From the NCBI GenBank assembly GCA_964638155.1, contig CAZWYI010000032.1:1-19553 (forward strand): a stretch of 19,553 nucleotides of DNA, in the 5' to 3' direction. The DNA comes from CAYZTD01 sp964638155 (GTDB lineage: Archaea; Thermoplasmatota; E2; DHVEG-1). The translations under genes were made by a program, and so were the position numbers. A model generated the notes under the pieces. That model was given only the letters and a program-made list of their open reading frames with translations, did no database searches and was not told where the DNA came from. How positions within the stretch are numbered: position 1 is the stretch's first letter; the number at the start of each line of letters is the position of its first letter. This document shows positions 15,984 through 19,553 of the stretch, piece by piece.

Positions 15984-17150
15984 ATGAGAGAAGTAGCAAT
16001 TATAGGAGTAGGTCTTACAAAATTTGGAGAAAGATGGGATAAATCATTTAGACAGCTTATATCAGAAGCAGGATCAAAAGCATTACTTGATTCAGGTATA
16101 GAAGGAAAAGACATAGATGCAATGTATATAGGCTCAATGAGCTCTGGAAGATTTGTAGGGCAAGAACATGTAGGGGCACTTGTTGCTGATGCATCAGGTT
16201 TTTCACACATGCATATACCTTCTACAAGAGTGGAAGGAGCATGTGCCTCAGGAGGACTTGCTGTAAGAGAAGGATATCTTTCTATATTATCAGGATTAAA
16301 CGATGTAGTAGTAGTTGGCGGAATAGAAAAAATGAATGATGTAGGAGGAGTAACAGCAACAGAAACACTAGCTACAGCTGCAGATCAAGAATGGGAAGCA
16401 TTCTTTGGTGCAACATTCCCCGGTTTATACGCAATGATTGCCCAAAGACATATGCATGAACATGGTACAACAAAAGAGCAGCTCGCCCAAGTTGCAGTTA
16501 AAAACCATGAAAACGGAGTAAACAACCCATATGCACAATATCAAAGAAAAATAACACTTGAAAAGGCAATAAATTCAACGCCGGTTGCTTATCCATTGGG
16601 ACTTCTAGACTGCTCACCAGTTACAGATGGAGCAGCAACAATTGTAATGTGTGAAAAAAACATGGCAAAAAAATACACAGATAAACTAGTAAAAATTATA
16701 GGATCAGGTCAAGGATCAGATAGTTTAGCCTTACATGGACGAAGAGACATATGCACACTTGATGCAACAGTACATGCAGCAAAAATGGCATATAAACAAG
16801 CTAAAATAAAACCAAAAAATATCAATCTTGCAGAAGTACATGACTGTTTTACCATAGCAGAGATATGTGCAATTGAAGATCTTGGATTTGTAAAAAAAGG
16901 AGAAGGTGGAAAAGCAATAGATAACAAAATTACAACAATGGATGGAACAATACCAGTTAACACAAGCGGGGGCTTAAAATCAAAAGGACATCCCGTTGGT
17001 GCTACGGGTGTAGCACAAATTGTTGAAATCGTAAGCCAACTAAGAGGAGAAGCAGATAAAAGACAAATTAAAGATGCAAATATAGGCCTTGCACACAACG
17101 TAGGTGGCTCAGGTGCTACTTGTGTTGTACATGTTATGGAGGGATTATAA
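15984..17150 (+). CDS. Acetyl-CoA C-acetyltransferase (archaeal thiolase)
   Basis: A 388-residue archaeal thiolase that makes acetoacetyl-CoA for the adjacent HMG-CoA synthase. Catalytic features are the nucleophile Cys87 in VEGACASGGLA, His286 in AEVHDCFTIAE, and His336 in GGLKSKGHPVGATG, with the closing GLAHNVGGSGATCVVHV. The ribosome site GGGAGTGA overlaps the synthase stop, giving coupled translation. The SCP2-thiolase-like archaeal type is indicated by HDCFTIAE rather than the bacterial NEAFA motif. The reaction alone is unfavourable; direct coupling in the complex with HMG-CoA synthase and DUF35 is the accepted explanation for how archaea drive it. Confidence 0.93.
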   Translation: MREVAIIGVGLTKFGERWDKSFRQLISEAGSKALLDSGIEGKDIDAMYIGSMSSGRFVGQEHVGALVADASGFSHMHIPSTRVEGACASGGLAVREGYLSILSGLNDVVVVGGIEKMNDVGGVTATETLATAADQEWEAFFGATFPGLYAMIAQRHMHEHGTTKEQLAQVAVKNHENGVNNPYAQYQRKITLEKAINSTPVAYPLGLLDCSPVTDGAATIVMCEKNMAKKYTDKLVKIIGSGQGSDSLALHGRRDICTLDATVHAAKMAYKQAKIKPKNINLAEVHDCFTIAEICAIEDLGFVKKGEGGKAIDNKITTMDGTIPVNTSGGLKSKGHPVGATGVAQIVEIVSQLRGEADKRQIKDANIGLAHNVGGSGATCVVHVMEGL

Positions 17151-17151
17151 G

Positions 17152-17568
17152 ATGAAATCAGATGTTGCAAGATTCTGGAGAGAAATTCCTCAAAGATATA
17201 ACCTTATTGGAAACAAATGTAATTCCTGTGGCAAAATATATTTTCCACCAAAAGAAACCTGCCCAGTATGCAGAAGAAAAAGCATAGGAAAAATGGAAAA
17301 CTTAAAATTAAATGGAAAAGGTAAAATAGTTACTTATTCAATTATCCATGTAGGTCCTGAAGCCTTTGAAGAACAGGTTCCGTATCCAATAGCAATAGTA
17401 GAACTCGATGAAGGACCAAGAATTACAGCTCAAATTGTTGACTGCAAAATAGAAGATGTAAAAATTGGTATGAAATTAGAAAATACTTTCAGAAGAATTC
17501 AGGAAGATGGATATACTGGGGCTATATACTATGGATATAAATTCAAGCCTATAGGGGTGAAGAAATGA
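17152..17568 (+). CDS. DUF35 zinc-ribbon / OB-fold protein of the thiolase-HMGCS complex
   Basis: A 138-residue protein with an N-terminal helix (SDVARFWREIPQRYNLIG), a rubredoxin-like zinc ribbon with Cys23, 26, 37 and 40 (CNSC and CPVC), and an OB-fold (about 50-128, GKGKIVTYSIIHVG ... ITAQIVD). It matches the DUF35 subunit that tethers thiolase to HMG-CoA synthase in archaea. I set the start at the ATG at 17152, which has GGAGGGA 7 nt upstream and follows the thiolase stop by 1 nt; longer versions reading from 17104 would lie inside the thiolase gene. Its stop overlaps the next ATG by four bases (ATGA). Confidence 0.93.
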   Translation: MKSDVARFWREIPQRYNLIGNKCNSCGKIYFPPKETCPVCRRKSIGKMENLKLNGKGKIVTYSIIHVGPEAFEEQVPYPIAIVELDEGPRITAQIVDCKIEDVKIGMKLENTFRRIQEDGYTGAIYYGYKFKPIGVKK

Positions 17569-18269
17569 ATATAAAGGATGCATTATCTGAAAAGATAGCA
17601 GGTGAGATAACACTCAGTCCAAAGCCTGGTAAAACAATACGTAAATGGAGAAATATATTTGATATAAGCCAGACGGATCTAGCAAAAAACCTGGATCTTT
17701 CACCAAGTGTTGTTTCTGATTATGAATCAGGTAGAAGAAAATCACCTGGTATTCAAACTGTTAAAAAAATTATAAATTCTTTAATAGAAATAGATGAAAA
17801 TAGAGGAGGAAAAATATTACATCAATATGACTCGATGATTGAAACTCAAGAGGGAATAATTGAGATAATGGAATACCCTATGGCAATAAATGTTAAAGAA
17901 TTTATAGATACCCTAGAGGGAAATATTTTAACAGATAAAAAAGGAATAGGTCTTAAAAAAAATGTAAAAGGGTTTACCCTTGTTGACAGTGTAAAAACAA
18001 TTGAAACAATTAATTCTGGTGACTATAGTCAACTCTATGGATGGAGTACTGAAAGAGCAATAATTTTTACTGGTATTAGATATGGCCGTAGTCCTATGAT
18101 TGCGATAAGAGTACATCCAGTAAAGCCAACTCTTGTTGTATATCATCGTCCAGGCTCAGTTGATACACTTGCAATTAAACTAGCTGATAGAGAAAACATT
18201 CCACTCGTTGTAACAAGTATGCCTCTTGATAAATTAAAAAAGAAACTTATAAATTATGCGGAGAGATAA
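17565..18269 (+). CDS. XRE-type HTH transcriptional regulator, archaeal
   Basis: A 234-residue DNA-binding protein. A helix-turn-helix of the Cro/XRE type spans about 24-75 (IRKWRNIFDISQTDLAKNLDLSPSVVSDYESGRRKS), with the usual Q-T-D-L-A and S-x-V-S-x-Y-E-x-G-R-R marks. The rest (about 95-234) is an alpha/beta domain with STERAIIFTGIRYGRSPMIAIRVHPVKP and LADRENIPLVVTSM, conserved in archaeal predicted regulators and possibly a ligand sensor. It overlaps DUF35 by 4 nt and is the fourth gene of the mevalonate operon. Autoregulation of the operon, perhaps by binding the CGA-N8-TCG dyad at 14863-14876, is a reasonable inference but not shown by the sequence. Confidence 0.88.
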   Translation: MNIKDALSEKIAGEITLSPKPGKTIRKWRNIFDISQTDLAKNLDLSPSVVSDYESGRRKSPGIQTVKKIINSLIEIDENRGGKILHQYDSMIETQEGIIEIMEYPMAINVKEFIDTLEGNILTDKKGIGLKKNVKGFTLVDSVKTIETINSGDYSQLYGWSTERAIIFTGIRYGRSPMIAIRVHPVKPTLVVYHRPGSVDTLAIKLADRENIPLVVTSMPLDKLKKKLINYAER

Positions 18270-18274
18270 AAAAT

Positions 18275-18412
18275 ATGGAAATGATGGGTCTATGTAATAT
18301 ATGTAGTAGACCTGGAGCGATGCATACTTGTAGTTTATGTGGAAGAATTGTTTGTAGTAACTGTTATGATTATGCAAATAGAGTCTGTAGCATGTGTAAA
18401 AATAAGATTTAG
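18275..18412 (+). CDS. Eight-cysteine zinc-finger mini-protein
   Basis: A 45-residue protein read directly from the sequence. Eight cysteines form four CxxC pairs: CNIC (7-10), CSLC (19-22), CSNC (27-30) and CSMC (38-41), with spacers of 8, 4 and 7 residues and a His17. Cross-brace pairing would bind two zinc ions, as in HIT-type, RING or B-box fingers. The ATG at 18275 follows GGAGAG (18260-18265) by 9 nt and the regulator stop by 5 nt, so it belongs to the mevalonate operon. No other domain is present, suggesting an adaptor rather than an enzyme. An ATG two codons later (18281) is possible. T-rich terminator sequence follows. Confidence 0.8.
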   Translation: MEMMGLCNICSRPGAMHTCSLCGRIVCSNCYDYANRVCSMCKNKI

Positions 18413-18424
18413 TTAAATAATAGA

Positions 18425-18505
18425 TTTTTTTAACTTTTATTTGCTCTAAATTACTTTTTTTATGGATAGTACATCCTTAATCTATCAAAATTAAATTTTT
18501 TTTTT
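18425..18505 (+). terminator. T-rich terminator region of the mevalonate operon
   Basis: After the last stop come several T tracts on the plus strand (about 18425-18430, 18454-18461 and a run of ten T at 18496-18505). Archaeal RNA polymerase ends at such oligo-U runs without needing a hairpin. Confidence 0.5.
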
Positions 18506-18560
18506 ATTAGAAATGATAGGGAAAGAATGAAAAATTGAAAAATAGGTTTTTGTAATTTAT

Positions 18561-18608
18561 AAAAAAAGAAAAAAAGTGGTTTGATGAACAGGAACTCCTG
18601 TAAAAAAA
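18561..18608 (-). terminator. T tracts ending the tRNA-His transcript
   Basis: On the minus strand downstream of tRNA-His there is a T7 run (18608 to 18602), then a hairpin ACAGGA/TCCTGT (18588-18601), then two more T7 runs (18575 to 18561). These are likely the termination sites. Confidence 0.4.
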
Positions 18609-18657
18609 GCAATTAGCCGAGGTGATAGGTGTATGTCCCAAGGTGCATACTTAGAAA

Positions 18658-18731
18658 GGCCCGCGGCGGGATTTGAACCCGCCACAGAGGATCCACAGTC
18701 CCATATGTTGCCAGGCTACACTACGCGGGCC
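18658..18731 (-). tRNA. trnH: tRNA-His (anticodon GTG)
   Basis: Read on minus, the acceptor GCCCGCG pairs fully with CGCGGGC, and an extra 5' G (G-1) faces C73, the identity pair of tRNA-His. D stem GTGT/ACAT, anticodon loop CTGTGGA with GTG, T arm GCGGG-TTCAAAT-CCCGC. The anticodon stem TGGGA/TCCTC has a T-C mismatch at 27-43 and a G-T wobble at 28-42. CCA is not encoded. A TATA box lies ~42 nt upstream at about 18768-18778 on minus. Confidence 0.92.
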
Positions 18732-18767
18732 ATATATTTTGTAGAAAATGGCAATAAATGATGAAAT

Positions 18768-18778
18768 ACTTATAATTT
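18768..18778 (-). promoter_or_regulatory. TATA box for tRNA-His
   Basis: Minus-strand AAAATTATAAG predicts a start about 15 nt before the mature tRNA 5' end. Confidence 0.35.
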
Positions 18779-18817
18779 TGCAAAATAAAATCATGATGTT
18801 ATAAAATATGAATCGTT

Positions 18818-18892
18818 GATAGGGGCCTAAAAGGTGGAGATGAAAAATGAAAAGTCATCTAAACTAATCATCAATCAGATTAGACCCCTATC
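18818..18892 (+). ncRNA. Unidentified cloverleaf-folding element between tRNA genes
   Basis: Seventy-five bases can form four perfect helices: an 8-bp closing stem GATAGGGG (18818-18825) with CCCCTATC (18885-18892); a mini-hairpin CCT/AGG (18826-18834); AGATGA (18838-18843) with TCATCT (18855-18860), loop of 11; and CTAATC (18864-18869) with GATTAG (18878-18883), loop of 8. An alternative pairing CTAA/TTAG would extend the closing stem and break the last hairpin. It lacks the T-loop and A-box sequences of a tRNA. TATA-like TTATAAAATA lies at 18799-18808. Strand is not fixed by the sequence because the inverse folds equally. Transcription is unproven. Confidence 0.4.
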
Positions 18893-19080
18893 TTAGAATA
18901 TTAATGTATTATTTTTATATAAATCTTACTAATTATTTAATATTTCTTATTTGGGCTCCATTATATGTAAATTTAAGAAGCTATAATTAGATCTTTTTTT
19001 ATTTAAAAAAAACCAAAATATGATATTTTTTCCATAATAAACTAATTATAACCTTAATGAGTTCCATCGATGAATCGGTT
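18893..19080. promoter_or_regulatory. Intergenic region with the tRNA-Leu TATA box
   Basis: AT-rich, with no reading frame or repeat that I can support. AATTATAA at about 19044-19051 is the likely TATA box, predicting a start ~8 nt before tRNA-Leu. Confidence 0.4.
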
Positions 19081-19165
19081 GCAGGGGTAGCCAAGCTTGG
19101 CCAACGGCGCAAGGTTCAGAGCCTTGTCTTGTAGAAGTTCAAGGGTTCAAATCCCTTTTCCTGCA
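19081..19165 (+). tRNA. trnL: tRNA-Leu (anticodon CAG)
   Basis: Acceptor GCAGGGG pairs with TTCCTGC (two G-T wobbles at the base). The D arm is GCC...GGC, anticodon stem CAAGG/CCTTG with loop TTCAGAG giving CAG, then a long variable arm (class II) and T arm AAGGG-TTCAAAT-CCCTT; discriminator A. The 85-nt length fits leucine. CCA is not encoded. Confidence 0.94.
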
Positions 19166-19269
19166 TTTATTATTTCTTTCTATAAATAACACTACTCATT
19201 TTTAGGATCCTGTAAGTTCATTCAGATATTTACTTTAATGTGTAGAAATAACTATTTATAGACGATACA

Positions 19270-19292
19270 TCCTCACAATAAATGTTGAGGTG
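19270..19292 (+). promoter_or_regulatory. Inverted repeat covering the ribosome site of the next gene
   Basis: CCTCA (19270-19274) is complementary to TGAGG (19285-19289), which contains most of the GAGGTG ribosome site (19287-19292). TATA-like CTATTTATA lies at 19252-19260; a start 26 nt downstream would fall inside the repeat, so it may be an operator or, with an earlier start, a ribosome-masking hairpin. Confidence 0.3.
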
Positions 19293-19299
19293 AAAAAAA

Positions 19300-19509
19300 A
19301 TGACAGAACCAGAAAAAGAAATTGAAAAAAAATATTCATACAACAAAAAGCAACTTGTCGAATTTCTAGAAAATTTCAAGAACGAAATTGATTTAGGAGA
19401 AATAAAAATTAGAGAGGAGAAAGTTAAGATTCCTGAAAGCGACATGGAATTAGAATACGGTTTTAAAATTGAAAAAGGACAAAAAGAAATTGAAATAGAA
19501 ATGAAATAG
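19300..19509 (+). CDS. Small acidic amphi-Trp-domain-like protein
   Basis: A 69-residue protein rich in Glu and Lys, with no Cys and no membrane segment. The order EKKYSYNKKQLVEFLENFKNEIDLGEIKI, then EEKVKIPESDMELEYGFKIEKGQKEIEIEMK, resembles amphi-Trp domain proteins of archaea and bacteria: a helix, a short turn with a Gly, and two to three beta strands ending in alternating charged and hydrophobic residues. The terminal Trp that names the domain is missing here. Function of the family is unknown. The start is well set by GAGGTG 7 nt upstream. Its TAG stop overlaps the left arm of the GC-rich hairpin at the right edge. Confidence 0.65.
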   Translation: MTEPEKEIEKKYSYNKKQLVEFLENFKNEIDLGEIKIREEKVKIPESDMELEYGFKIEKGQKEIEIEMK

Positions 19510-19553
19510 GGGCTGTGCCCCTATAACCCCATTCCGCCTTCGCTTCCTCGGCA
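19508..19553. repeat. GC-rich right-edge sequence with a hairpin
   Basis: AGGGGC-TGT-GCCCCT (19508-19522) forms a 6-bp perfect hairpin overlapping the stop codon of the preceding gene. A GC-rich run containing TCGCTTC (19540-19546) follows to the end. No T tract follows, so it is not a standard terminator. Composition differs sharply from the rest of the window, as at the left edge. Confidence 0.45.

Noticed and set aside
17104..17151. A longer N-terminus for the DUF35 protein.
   Set aside because: It lies inside the thiolase gene; the ATG at 17152 has a strong ribosome site and matches the family N-terminus.
16709..17170. A 153-codon minus-strand frame opposite the thiolase.
   Set aside because: Antisense of conserved thiolase motifs, with no start signals.
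18580..18600. TGATGA (18582-18587) as the C box of a C/D guide RNA.
   Set aside because: No CTGA D box at suitable spacing on the same strand.
18633..18761. A 42-codon plus-strand frame starting after GAGGTGAT and running across the tRNA-His locus (begins MSQGAYLERPAAGFEPAT).
   Set aside because: It is the antisense reading of tRNA-His; the RPAAGFEPAT string is a well-known spurious product of tRNA genes.
18865..18885. Minus-strand CTGA-T-TGATGA as D'/C' boxes of a C/D guide RNA.
   Set aside because: No matching outer C and D boxes, and the segment is explained by the hairpin.

Overview
The window reads as archaeal, AT-rich chromosomal DNA, probably from a euryarchaeal or Thermoplasmatota-like lineage; I cannot fix the taxon. 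The archaeal signs are an archaeal-type NAC protein, an HMG-CoA synthase / thiolase / DUF35 mevalonate cassette, an Lhr-type helicase with a C-terminal zinc finger, a fused NAD(P)HX epimerase-dehydratase, tRNA genes without encoded CCA, TATA-box promoters and several probably leaderless starts. No phage, IS, CRISPR or rRNA genes were seen.

Layout. Positions 1-2927 (minus strand) hold a three-gene unit: a LuxE-like acyl-protein synthetase, a transglutaminase-like protein, and an Nramp-like transporter cut off at the left edge. Positions 3148-4014 (minus) are a HEAT-repeat protein, divergent from a GT81-like glycosyltransferase (4229-5410, plus). That gene meets the NAC gene (minus) tail to tail. 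Next on the plus strand are a 76-residue orphan and the NAD(P)HX repair enzyme, which meets tail to tail a five-helix membrane protein with a zinc ribbon. Positions 8576-13571 (plus) carry a metallophosphoesterase, a DUF2156-like protein, a 60-residue membrane protein and the Lhr helicase. A protein made of three copies of an unrecognised ~120-residue unit follows (13636-14844).

The best understood unit is the mevalonate operon (14925-18412): HMG-CoA synthase, acetoacetyl-CoA thiolase, a DUF35 zinc-ribbon/OB protein, an HTH regulator and a 45-residue eight-cysteine protein, all closely spaced. In archaea the first three products form one complex that channels acetoacetyl-CoA into HMG-CoA. The co-transcribed regulator and mini-protein are candidates for controlling it.

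The right end has tRNA-His(GTG) on minus and tRNA-Leu(CAG) on plus. Between them is a 75-nt element that can fold into a cloverleaf not matching a standard tRNA. A small acidic protein resembling amphi-Trp domain proteins follows. Both window ends carry short GC-rich dyads unlike the rest, probably dispersed repeats or contig-break sequence.

The observations most worth following are the unexplained cloverleaf, the LuxE-like/transglutaminase-like/transporter cassette, a promoter motif shared by that cassette and the mevalonate operon, the three-repeat protein, and the eight-cysteine mini-protein.
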